From: Accumulibacter sp. | Lineage (GTDB): Bacteria > Pseudomonadota > Gammaproteobacteria > Burkholderiales > Rhodocyclaceae | Assembly: GCA_020049495.1 (NCBI GenBank) | Contig: JAIFKU010000035.1 | Coordinates: forward strand, 51,350-115,349 | Direction: 5' to 3' | Length of the DNA stretch: 64,000 nucleotides | Shown here: piece by piece, positions 55,741 through 64,000 of the stretch | Layout: each line of letters opens with the position of its first letter | Numbering within the stretch: the stretch's first letter is position 1 | The notes under the pieces: model-generated | The model's input: only the letters and a program-made list of their open reading frames with translations | The model's database searches: none | Told to the model about the DNA's origin: nothing | Made by a program: the position numbers and the translations under genes

Positions 55741-56619
55741 TTACAAAGCCAGATACAGGGCAAACGGAACGAAGGCCAGCGAAGCAATGCTGCCGCCAAC
55801 CACGATGGCCGAAACCAGCTCCGGTTCCTGTTTGTATTGCTCGGCAAAAATGTAGTTCATCACCGCCGGCGGCAGCGCCGCGTAAAGCAGAAGGAGACCT
55901 TGCATCGGCTTGTCCAGCGGCAGGAATTTGACCAGGGGCCAGGCGATCAGCAAGCCTGAAATCGGGCACAGCAAGGCACCTATGATGCCTATGCTCCAGC
56001 GTTTAACCCTGAAACCGGAGAAGCCAATGCCCAGCGTGAACAGGCCGAGAGGAATTGCGGCCTCTCCCAGCATCATGGTACTTGTCGCCAGCCAGGGCGG
56101 CAAGGAAAGCCCCAGAAGACTTGCCAGCACTCCAAGCAGCATCGCCCATAACATCGGCGCTTGCAGAATGCCGCTCATGCTGGCCTTGGGAGCGCAGATT
56201 CGGACTCCCAGCGTGAAGTGCACGATGCTGACGATCATGAACAAGGCCACGGCGGCAGGCAGCATCGATGGCCCGAAGGCAAACAGCGTCAATGGCAAAC
56301 CCATATTGGCGACATTGACGAACATCATTGGGGGAATAAAGGCGTGCGGGTTGTAGCCCAACACGATTGCTGCTCCCCAGGCCACAATTCCCGAACCCAG
56401 CAGAATGATGATTTCGCCACCAATCAGCGGCAGATAATCAAGGATATGAAAATCCCTGGACGCCATCGAAGTGAAAATGAGCATGGGGAAGAGCAGGTCT
56501 GTGCATAGGCGGTTGATCCACGTCATATCGGGCCGGCGAAATCGACCGTAGGCATAACCAATGGCGGAAATGATCAGAACCGGGGTGATGATACCGATGA
56601 TGCGAATTACAAGATCCAT
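55741..56619 (-). CDS. AEC family transporter
   Basis: About ten TM; PVLIISAIGYAYGRFRRPDMTWINRLCTDLLFPMLIFTSMA; C-terminal AALPPAVMNYIFAEQYKQEPELVSAIVVGGS. Confidence 0.9.
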   Translation of the reverse strand: MDLVIRIIGIITPVLIISAIGYAYGRFRRPDMTWINRLCTDLLFPMLIFTSMASRDFHILDYLPLIGGEIIILLGSGIVAWGAAIVLGYNPHAFIPPMMFVNVANMGLPLTLFAFGPSMLPAAVALFMIVSIVHFTLGVRICAPKASMSGILQAPMLWAMLLGVLASLLGLSLPPWLATSTMMLGEAAIPLGLFTLGIGFSGFRVKRWSIGIIGALLCPISGLLIAWPLVKFLPLDKPMQGLLLLYAALPPAVMNYIFAEQYKQEPELVSAIVVGGSIASLAFVPFALYLAL

Positions 56620-57051
56620 GACATTCCAGCAGGTGTCGCGGGTCAGCGCGACTGTTATCCGGCAAATAGCCGTCTGCCACTGACCGTGGGGGTTGCCAGT
56701 TTACCGCAGATTGACGGAACTGAGCGCCTGTTGGCCGAAGAATGACCGAAATACCAAAACAAAAGAGGCATCCATTGCCGGGAGCCGCTGACATTCGTGA
56801 AACGCGTATCAATCTGAATACTGTGGATGGGAGGGACAGATCCGGACTGTCGGCCTACGGAAAAGGACAAAGCTCCACAACAGCCAATTATTCTCTCTTG
56901 TAGCACCGATTTGGCTACACTGTCCCTTCTTCAGTTCGTAGCTTAGACGCGGTCTGTGCATGTTGATCCTTACGACGGCTAACTTGCAGCCTGACAAAGC
57001 TTGAGTCTTTGCCCTTGACATGCACGATCGCCGCACACGTGGAGAGAGACC

Positions 57052-59283
57052 ATGAGACTTTCCTTGCGTTTTGTTCTGCCGCTGCTGCTGGTTCTCGCCG
57101 GTATCGCCTATGCGGTTGCGCCGCTCGTCGACCAGTTGACTCTGCGCTGGTTCATGCGCGATCTCGAAATGCGCTCGTCGCTAATTGCCAATACCCTTGA
57201 AGAGCCTCTGCAGGAACAATTGGCGGCCGGCAAGAAAGTCAGGATAGCCGCGTTCTTCAACCGCATCACGCGTGACGAGCGCCTCTACGCTGTCGGCTAC
57301 TGCGCGTCGCCGACCGAAAAGGCCGTAGCAAGTCCCGCCTTGCCTGCGGAGGTTTACTGTGCCGATCTCAAACGCTGGGAAGGTCCCGGCGACCACCTGC
57401 TGAAAAGCGCTCAAGGACCTCTGCTGATATCCGTCAAGCCGATCGTCAGCGACGCGGCGCCCGATGGCCGCCTGGTTCTTATCCATGACATGAGCTTCAT
57501 CGCCCGACGCAGCGAGGAAAGCAAGCGCTACGTACTCTACCTGTTCATGGCGCTGGGCGTTGTCGTCTCACTGGTGACGGTGATCATCGCCCAGATTTCG
57601 TGGCACGGCTGGATGGCCGGCATGCGTTCGCTGCTGCGCGGCGAGGGCCTGCTGCGTGAACCGACTGCGGAGCGACAACCCGCACTTCCCGAGTTCCAGC
57701 CGATCGCCCGCGATCTGCAGCGGTTGATACGCGAACTGGAAACGGAAAACCGGACGCGCGATGAAGGCCAGATCATCTGGTCAGCGGAGTCCCTGCGCGC
57801 CATTCTTCACGGTGAGTTGCGCGGCGAGGACGTCATTGTCGTCTCAAACCGCGAACCTTATTTGCACCAGCGACATGGCGATCATATCGACGTGCAGCGC
57901 CCGGCCAGCGGACTGGTGACGGCGCTCGAGCCGATCATGCGCGCCTGCTCGGGAACATGGATTGCGCACGGTAGCGGATCTGCCGACCGCGAGGTCGTCG
58001 ATCAGCACGACCACGTCGCCGTGCCGCCGGATAAGCCTGTCTACCAGATCCGTCGCGTCTGGTTGAGCGCGGAAGAGGAAGCCGGATATTACTACGGCTT
58101 CTCCAACGAAGGGCTGTGGCCGCTTTGCCACATCGCCCACGTGCGGCCGATCTTCCGTTCTGGTGACTGGGCGCAGTATGTCGCGGTCAACCGCAAATTC
58201 GCCAAGGCCGTAGTGAGTGAAGCCAAGACGAGTGCACCAATCGTCCTCGTTCAGGACTACCACTTCGCGCTGTTACCGAAAATGATACGCGATGAATTAC
58301 CCGATGCAACGGTGATCACCTTCTGGCACATCCCGTGGCCCAACCCTGAATCTTTCGCCATCTGCCCGTGGCGAGACGAGATTCTGGCCGGAATGCTGGG
58401 CAGCGCCATTCTTGGCTTTCACACCCAGTTTCACGTCAACAACTTCGTCGATACGGTCGACCGCTTTCTCGAGGCACGCGTCGACCGCGAAGCCTTCACC
58501 GTTTCTTTCGGCGGCAAGCTCACTTCGGTTCGCCGTTATCCGATTTCCATCGCCTGGCCGCCGGAACGTGAGATGGTAGGGAAAGCCGTTGCCGATTGCC
58601 GTACCGACATCCGTCAGTTGAATGAGCTCCCGCCCGAACACAAGCTTGGCGTTGGCGTTGACCGCCTTGATTACACCAAGGGCATCATGGAGCGCTTCCG
58701 CGCTGTCCGGCGGCTCCTGGAGCTGAGCCCGGAGTGGATCGGCCGCTTCAGCTTCGTGCAAATCGCCGCGCCGTCACGTTCCGGCATTGAGGAATACCGG
58801 AATCACGAGCAGCAGGTGCGGGACATGGCCGCGCGCATCAACGGGCGCTTCGCCGGTAACGGACCACCGCCCATCGTGCTCAAGATCGAGCATCACGAGC
58901 CGCGCGACGTCTATGAATATTTTCGCGCCGCCGACCTGTGCTTTGTCAGCAGTCTGCACGACGGCATGAACCTCGTCGCCAAGGAATTCGTCGCGGCGCG
59001 TGATGACGAGCATGGTGTCCTGATCCTTTCCCAATTCACCGGTGCCGCGCGCGAATTGCCAGAGGCCTTGATCGTCAATCCCTACGATGCCGACCAGTGC
59101 GCAGCCGCTTTGCATATGGCCCTGACCATGCCGGAGGCCGAACAGCGCGACCGCATGCGCCTGATGCGCGGCCTGGTCGCCGAGTTCAATGTCTTCCGCT
59201 GGGCCGGCCGCATGCTGCTCGACGCCGCCGCGATGCGCCGCCGCAGCCACCTGGTAGACAAGTCGGGAGCGGCGACATCATGA
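57052..59283 (+). CDS. otsA: Trehalose-6-phosphate synthase (GT20) with N-terminal membrane/extracytoplasmic region
   Basis: C-terminal GT20 ([80 protein letters not shown]) after about 240 aa with two TM segments. Confidence 0.93.
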   Translation: MRLSLRFVLPLLLVLAGIAYAVAPLVDQLTLRWFMRDLEMRSSLIANTLEEPLQEQLAAGKKVRIAAFFNRITRDERLYAVGYCASPTEKAVASPALPAEVYCADLKRWEGPGDHLLKSAQGPLLISVKPIVSDAAPDGRLVLIHDMSFIARRSEESKRYVLYLFMALGVVVSLVTVIIAQISWHGWMAGMRSLLRGEGLLREPTAERQPALPEFQPIARDLQRLIRELETENRTRDEGQIIWSAESLRAILHGELRGEDVIVVSNREPYLHQRHGDHIDVQRPASGLVTALEPIMRACSGTWIAHGSGSADREVVDQHDHVAVPPDKPVYQIRRVWLSAEEEAGYYYGFSNEGLWPLCHIAHVRPIFRSGDWAQYVAVNRKFAKAVVSEAKTSAPIVLVQDYHFALLPKMIRDELPDATVITFWHIPWPNPESFAICPWRDEILAGMLGSAILGFHTQFHVNNFVDTVDRFLEARVDREAFTVSFGGKLTSVRRYPISIAWPPEREMVGKAVADCRTDIRQLNELPPEHKLGVGVDRLDYTKGIMERFRAVRRLLELSPEWIGRFSFVQIAAPSRSGIEEYRNHEQQVRDMAARINGRFAGNGPPPIVLKIEHHEPRDVYEYFRAADLCFVSSLHDGMNLVAKEFVAARDDEHGVLILSQFTGAARELPEALIVNPYDADQCAAALHMALTMPEAEQRDRMRLMRGLVAEFNVFRWAGRMLLDAAAMRRRSHLVDKSGAATS

Positions 59284-60032
59284 TGAATCGGCACCGTGGC
59301 AAACCTCCAGCGCCAAGCGTCGAGTGGGCCTATTTTCTCGATGTGGATGGCACCCTGATCGACTTTGCCGACACACCGGACGCCGTACATGTCGACACCG
59401 CCCTGCTCGAATTGATCGCACGACTGCATCGTGCCAGCGGCGGCGCTGTCGCCCTGGTTAGCGGGCGCAGCATAGCGGATACGGCAAGTCTGCTTGGCGC
59501 GCTGCGTCTGCCACTGGCCGGTCAGCACGGCCTGGAACGGCGCGACGCCACCGGTCGCTTGTGGATACACGCCGCGCCGCCGGACGCCAAGGCGGCGATC
59601 AAGGCGGCCTTGTTGCCGGTGCTCGATCGTCATCCCGGACTGTTGCTTGAGGACAAGGGCCTGACACTGGCACTGCATTACCGGAAAGCTCCCCATCTTG
59701 GCGCCTACGCGTGTCGCCTGATGACCCGTCTGCTCAATGGGGCTGGCAAAGACCTCGAAATCCAGCGTGGCAAGTATGTCGTTGAAATCAAGCCCGCCGG
59801 CTTCGACAAGGGTACGGCCGTCGGCGAATATCTGTGTGAACCGCCATTCAAAACGCGTCGTCCGGTGTTCATCGGCGACGATCTCAACGATGAACACGGC
59901 TTCGCCGAGGTTAATCAGTTGGACGGCATATCGATCAAGGTCGGCAAGGGTGTGAGTTGCGCCCGCTTCCGCCTTCCCGATGTGGCCACGGTAAGGCACT
60001 GGCTGGGCGAAGCCATGAAAGGACAGCAATGA
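59280..60032 (+). CDS. otsB: Trehalose-6-phosphate phosphatase
   Basis: FLDVDGTLIDFADTPD, LVSGRSIAD, FIGDDLNDEHGFAEVN; ATGA overlap with otsA. Confidence 0.95.
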   Translation: MMNRHRGKPPAPSVEWAYFLDVDGTLIDFADTPDAVHVDTALLELIARLHRASGGAVALVSGRSIADTASLLGALRLPLAGQHGLERRDATGRLWIHAAPPDAKAAIKAALLPVLDRHPGLLLEDKGLTLALHYRKAPHLGAYACRLMTRLLNGAGKDLEIQRGKYVVEIKPAGFDKGTAVGEYLCEPPFKTRRPVFIGDDLNDEHGFAEVNQLDGISIKVGKGVSCARFRLPDVATVRHWLGEAMKGQQ

Positions 60033-61807
60033 ATACTCTCGATCTGGCCATGATTGGCAATTGCACCATAGGCGCGCTGATCGATGCGCAGGCGAAGCTT
60101 GTCTGGGCCTGCTTTCCGCGTTTCGATGGCGACCCGGTATTCTGCTCGCTGCTCAAGAATTCCGATGATTTCGGCTTTTTCGCCATCGAGCTTGCCGATT
60201 GTGAACGAAGCGAGCAGCACTATCTCGTGAATACGGCGATTCTCGTGACGCGCCTTTACGACGCTCATGGCGGCAGCGTCGAAGTTACCGACTTCGCGCC
60301 GCGCTTCGGTCAATACGGACGCATGTTCCGCCCCATGATGCTGGTGCGCCGGATCAAGCGCCTGGGCGGCAGCCCGCGTCTGACCCTGCGCCTGCGTCCG
60401 GCCTGCGGCGAGGGTGCGGCCCGGCCGGAAACGACCTGGGGCAGCAATCACGTCCGCTATGTGGCGCCGGGGCTTACGCTGCGCCTGACGACCGATGCTT
60501 CGATAACCGCCGTCTTGCAGGAAACATCGTTCTTCCTTGAGGACATCGTGACGTTGCTGCTCGGCGCCGACGAAACCGTCAATGAAGCCGCCAGCGATGT
60601 CGGTCGCCGTTTCCTTGAGGAGACGACGCGACACTGGCGCGAGTGGGTGCGCGCGCTGGCCATTCCCTTCGAGTGGCAGGAGGCGGTCATCCGCGCCGCC
60701 ATCACACTCAAACTCAACGCCTACGACGACACCGGCGCGATTGTCGCTGCATTGACCACCTCGATCCCCGAGGCGAAAGGCAGCGGGCGCAACTGGGATT
60801 ACCGTTTCTGCTGGCTGCGCGACAGCTATTTCGTGGTCAACGCCCTTAACCGGCTCGGCGCGACGCGCACCATGGAACGCTACCTTGCCTACATCGTCAA
60901 TATTGCCGCTGACGCCGCCGGCTGCGCACTTCAACCGGTATTCGGCATCGACGGCCGCGCCGATCTGGGGGAACGTGAAATCGCGGCCTTGCCCGGCTAC
61001 CGTGGCATGGGACCGGTGCGCTTTGGCAATCTGGCCTATCGTCAGGTACAGCACGACGTATATGGTTCGGCCATCCTCGCCGCAACGCATATTTTTTTCG
61101 ACCAGCGACTCACCCGCAAGGGCGACAAAGCACTGTTTCTTCGTCTCGAATTGCTGGGCGAACAGGCCATACGATGTCACGATCAGCCGGATGCCGGCCT
61201 ATGGGAACTGCGCGGCAGCGCACGCGTGCATACCTTTTCCGCCGTGATGTGCTGGGCTGCCTGTAACCGTCTGGCGCTGATTGCGGCTCAACTGGATCTG
61301 AGCGAGCGCGCCACCTACTGGCGCCATCACGCGCGCCTTATCCACGCGACCATCTGTGGTCGCGCCTGGAGCGAAACGCGCCAGGCCTTCGTCTCGACCT
61401 TCGACGGAGACGCGATGGATGCGAGCCTGCTGCTGCTGGCGGAGGTCGGTTTCCTCGATGCCGCGGACCCGCGCTTTGCCACCACCGTCGCTGCCGTCGA
61501 GAAGGACTTGCGACGCGGAGACTTTATTTTTCGTTACGTCGAAAAGGATGACTTCGGCGAACCGGAAAATGCCTTCATCGTGTGCACGTTCTGGTACATC
61601 AATGCCCTCGCGGCACTCGACCATCGCGAAGAAGCGCGGACGCTCTTCGAAAAACTATTGTCCTGCCGCAACCGCCATGGATTGCTCGCCGAGCACATCG
61701 ACCCCGAGAGCGGCGAACTGTGGGGGAATTTCGTGCAGACCTATAGCATGGTCGGCCTGATCAACTCCGCAATTCGCCTGTCGATACGCTGGGACCAGGC
61801 ATTCTGA
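60029..61807 (+). CDS. Glycoside hydrolase family 15 protein (glucoamylase/trehalase-like)
   Basis: MIGNCTIGALIDAQAKLVWACFPRFDGDPVFCSLL, GSGRNWDYRFCWLRDSYFVVNALNRLG; ATGA overlap with otsB. Confidence 0.92.
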   Translation: MNTLDLAMIGNCTIGALIDAQAKLVWACFPRFDGDPVFCSLLKNSDDFGFFAIELADCERSEQHYLVNTAILVTRLYDAHGGSVEVTDFAPRFGQYGRMFRPMMLVRRIKRLGGSPRLTLRLRPACGEGAARPETTWGSNHVRYVAPGLTLRLTTDASITAVLQETSFFLEDIVTLLLGADETVNEAASDVGRRFLEETTRHWREWVRALAIPFEWQEAVIRAAITLKLNAYDDTGAIVAALTTSIPEAKGSGRNWDYRFCWLRDSYFVVNALNRLGATRTMERYLAYIVNIAADAAGCALQPVFGIDGRADLGEREIAALPGYRGMGPVRFGNLAYRQVQHDVYGSAILAATHIFFDQRLTRKGDKALFLRLELLGEQAIRCHDQPDAGLWELRGSARVHTFSAVMCWAACNRLALIAAQLDLSERATYWRHHARLIHATICGRAWSETRQAFVSTFDGDAMDASLLLLAEVGFLDAADPRFATTVAAVEKDLRRGDFIFRYVEKDDFGEPENAFIVCTFWYINALAALDHREEARTLFEKLLSCRNRHGLLAEHIDPESGELWGNFVQTYSMVGLINSAIRLSIRWDQAF

Positions 61808-61865
61808 GCAACAGGCTACCGCTGCACTTCCTCCCTCGTTAGGTCGATAACTCTCTGCAAGGGCA

Positions 61866-63155
61866 CTACCGCTCGCCCATCGGTACGTAATCCCGAACTT
61901 CCGGCCCGGTGTAGATCTGACGTGGACGAGAAATCTTCTGCTCGGAATCGGTCAGCAATTCCAGCCAGTGCGCGACCCAGCCGCAGGTCCGTGGCACAGC
62001 GAACATCACGGTGAACATCGAGGCTGGAAGTTTCATTGCCCGGTAGATCAGGCCCGAGTAAAAGTCCACGTTGGGATAGAGCTTGCGCGAGATGAAGTAG
62101 TCGTCCTGCAAGGCGATGCGCTCAAGTTCGAGCGCGACATCAAGCAGCTGGTTGTGTCCGGTGACCTTGAACACTTCCTCTGCAGTAGCCTTGATGATAC
62201 GGCAGCGCGGATCGTAGTTCTTGTACACGCGATGGCCAAAGCCCATCAGGCGTTCGCCCTCGCCTTTCTTCACCCTGTTTATGAAGGCCGGCACGTTCTC
62301 CGGCGTGCCGATGTCTTCGAGCATGCGCAGCACCGCCTCATTGGCAGCACCGTGCAGTGGGCCGTAAAGCGCCGCTGCTGCGCCGGCCATCGCCGAGTAG
62401 GGGTCAGCCTGGGAAGAACCGATAACGCGCATGGCATTGGTGCCGCAGTTCTGCTCGTGGTCGGCATGAAGAATGAACAAGATGTTCAGCGCACGCTCCA
62501 GCACGGGATCGGGTTCATATTTGGCCTCGGTCATGCGGAACATCATCTTCAGGAAATTGCCGATGTAGCTCAGGCCGTCATCCGGAAAATCAAAGGGCCA
62601 GCCCTGGTTGTGCCGGAAGGTGAAGGCGGCGATAGTCGCCACCTTGGCGATCATGCGCTCCACCTGCAAGCGGCGGTTGGCCGGATCCGTCACTTTGCGA
62701 GCATCCGGGTACAGCGTCGACAGCGAGGCGATGGCGCTGATGAAGACACTCATCGGGTGAGCGTTGAAGCGGAAGGTCTGGATCAGGTTCTGGATGTTGG
62801 TGTGCAGCAGCGTATGGCGGCTGATGTCTCGTTCCCATTTAGCCAATTGCTCTGTCGAAGGCAGTTCGCCAAAGACGATCAGGTAGGCGGTTTCGAGATA
62901 GGCACTCTGCGCGGCAAGTTGTTCTATGGGGTAGCCGCGGTAGCGCAAGATGCCCTCGTCGCCATCGATATAGGTGATGGCGCTGTGCGTCGAAGCGGTG
63001 TTGGTCAGGCCCGGGTCGTAACTCATCAGGCCAAAGTCTTCCGATCCGGCCTTAATCTGGCGCAGATCCATGGCTCTGACAGCTCCTTCGATGATAGGAA
63101 TCTCGTAGCAGACACCGGTACGATTGTCGACGACTGAAAGTGTGTTATTTGACAT
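61866..63155 (-). CDS. gltA: Citrate synthase (type II)
   Basis: YIDGDEGILRYRGYPIEQLA, LHADHEQNCGTNAMRVIGSSQADPYSAMAGAAAALYGPLHGAANEAVLRML, GFGHRVYKNYDPR. Confidence 0.97.
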   Translation of the reverse strand: MSNNTLSVVDNRTGVCYEIPIIEGAVRAMDLRQIKAGSEDFGLMSYDPGLTNTASTHSAITYIDGDEGILRYRGYPIEQLAAQSAYLETAYLIVFGELPSTEQLAKWERDISRHTLLHTNIQNLIQTFRFNAHPMSVFISAIASLSTLYPDARKVTDPANRRLQVERMIAKVATIAAFTFRHNQGWPFDFPDDGLSYIGNFLKMMFRMTEAKYEPDPVLERALNILFILHADHEQNCGTNAMRVIGSSQADPYSAMAGAAAALYGPLHGAANEAVLRMLEDIGTPENVPAFINRVKKGEGERLMGFGHRVYKNYDPRCRIIKATAEEVFKVTGHNQLLDVALELERIALQDDYFISRKLYPNVDFYSGLIYRAMKLPASMFTVMFAVPRTCGWVAHWLELLTDSEQKISRPRQIYTGPEVRDYVPMGER

Positions 63156-63609
63156 GACAAGAGAAATCAACAAAAGAAGATCGTGACCAAACCCAAGGGG
63201 GCGAACAAATAGGGCAATTATCGCAGAATACGGCTGTATTGTGCGCCTTACGCACTAATTGATTCGCAGTTAGCACTAACTCGCGGTGCTCCGCTTGGCT
63301 TGGGACACGAGCGTTGGTTCAGTCCGAGCTGTTATTTCATGGGGTGGCTGCTTTGAGTTCAACTACCCGCCAGAAGCCTTCCTATCGTCATCGGTCGGGT
63401 TTGGGTCGAGGTCGTGTGGAAATGTAATTGAGTTTTCATCCAATGAGCGGTTGCCAACGTGCACAGCACGCCTTGCCAGCGTTTCTTCGCCATCCCTGTA
63501 GTCGCATATAGCGAGCCGTTAAAAACTGCGCTGAGCGCGTTTGCGCCGCGTTTTGCGACGACTGAGAAAATTGAAAGTGTGTAAGCGGTGTGTAAGCAAA
63601 TTATGGGCG

Positions 63610-63641
63610 TAAAAAAAGCACTGAGCTTGCGCTAAGTGCTT
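63610..63641 (-). terminator. Rho-independent terminator downstream of the tRNA-Lys pair
   Basis: Minus strand AGCACTTAGCGCAAGCTCAGTGCTTTTTTTAC. Confidence 0.75.
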
Positions 63642-63658
63642 GATTTACTACCAAATAA

Positions 63659-63734
63659 TGGTAGGGCGTGACAGATTCGAACTGTCGACCTACGGATTAA
63701 GAGTCCGCTGCTCTACCAGCTGAGCTAACGCCCC
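63659..63734 (-). tRNA. tRNA-Lys(CTT)
   Basis: Minus strand GGGGCGTTAGCTCAGCTGGTAGAGCAGCGGACTCTTAATCCGTAGGTCGACAGTTCGAATCTGTCACGCCCTACCA; anticodon CTT, encoded CCA. Confidence 0.95.
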
Positions 63735-63780
63735 ACGAAGTTACCACTAACCGTCACTACCGCAAGGACCGGCAGTTTCT

Positions 63781-63856
63781 TGGTAGGTCGGGGGAGATTC
63801 GAACTCCCGACCAACGGATTAAAAGTCCGCTGCTCTACCGACTGAGCTACCGACCC
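63781..63856 (-). tRNA. tRNA-Lys(TTT)
   Basis: Minus strand GGGTCGGTAGCTCAGTCGGTAGAGCAGCGGACTTTTAATCCGTTGGTCGGGAGTTCGAATCTCCCCCGACCTACCA; anticodon TTT, encoded CCA. Confidence 0.95.
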
Positions 63857-63917
63857 GGAAAAACAAGAACGCCGGATTATAGAGATCAGCCCTCCGCGTG
63901 TCAATGCGAAGCGTTGT

Positions 63918-63977
63918 CCAATGGGGTATGAGTCTGAGCGAGGGGTGTGAATCCAACGGGGTATGAGTCTGAGCAGG
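63918..63977. repeat. Direct repeat, two units at 35-bp spacing
   Basis: CCAATGGGGTATGAGTCTGAGC at 63918 and CCAACGGGGTATGAGTCTGAGC at 63953. Confidence 0.8.
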
Positions 63978-64000
63978 TAGCCGGGATCGATCAATATGCG

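Noticed and set aside
63918-63977. CRISPR array at the window end
   Set aside because: Only two units, spacer-like intervals of ~13 nt and no cas genes in the window.

Overview
The window is a gene-dense, GC-rich bacterial chromosome segment. Gene content and order (mtgA-aroE-tonB-rnb-like-yqiA-uppP, zapA-6S RNA, PPi-PFK, propionyl/methylmalonyl-CoA genes) suggest a Rhodocyclaceae-like betaproteobacterium (Propionivibrio/Accumulibacter/Dechloromonas type); that assignment is an inference. About 45 protein genes are supported. There is also a 6S RNA, a cobalamin riboswitch, two tRNA-Lys genes and several terminators and repeats. No CRISPR array, prophage or intact transposase was seen. Points most worth a second look: (1) an approximately 11-kb convergent module with a Na+-pumping methylmalonyl-CoA decarboxylase (mmdADCB-like) facing pccA, pccB, meaB and methylmalonyl-CoA mutase; (2) a trehalose-6-phosphate synthase fused to an N-terminal membrane/extracytoplasmic sensor-like region, in a translationally coupled operon with otsB and a GH15 hydrolase; (3) two copies of a MITE-like element with matching terminal inverted repeats, about 41 kb apart; (4) a VanZ-family gene frameshifted at a G5 homopolymer, with the canonical C-terminus readable in the adjacent frame; (5) two phosphofructokinases with different phosphoryl-donor signatures within 4 kb; (6) a B12-riboswitch-controlled btuBCD locus lacking btuF; (7) a CorA protein with an MgtE-N-like extension and a peptide repeat; (8) a possible leaderless mRNA for the coiled-coil gene upstream of zapA.
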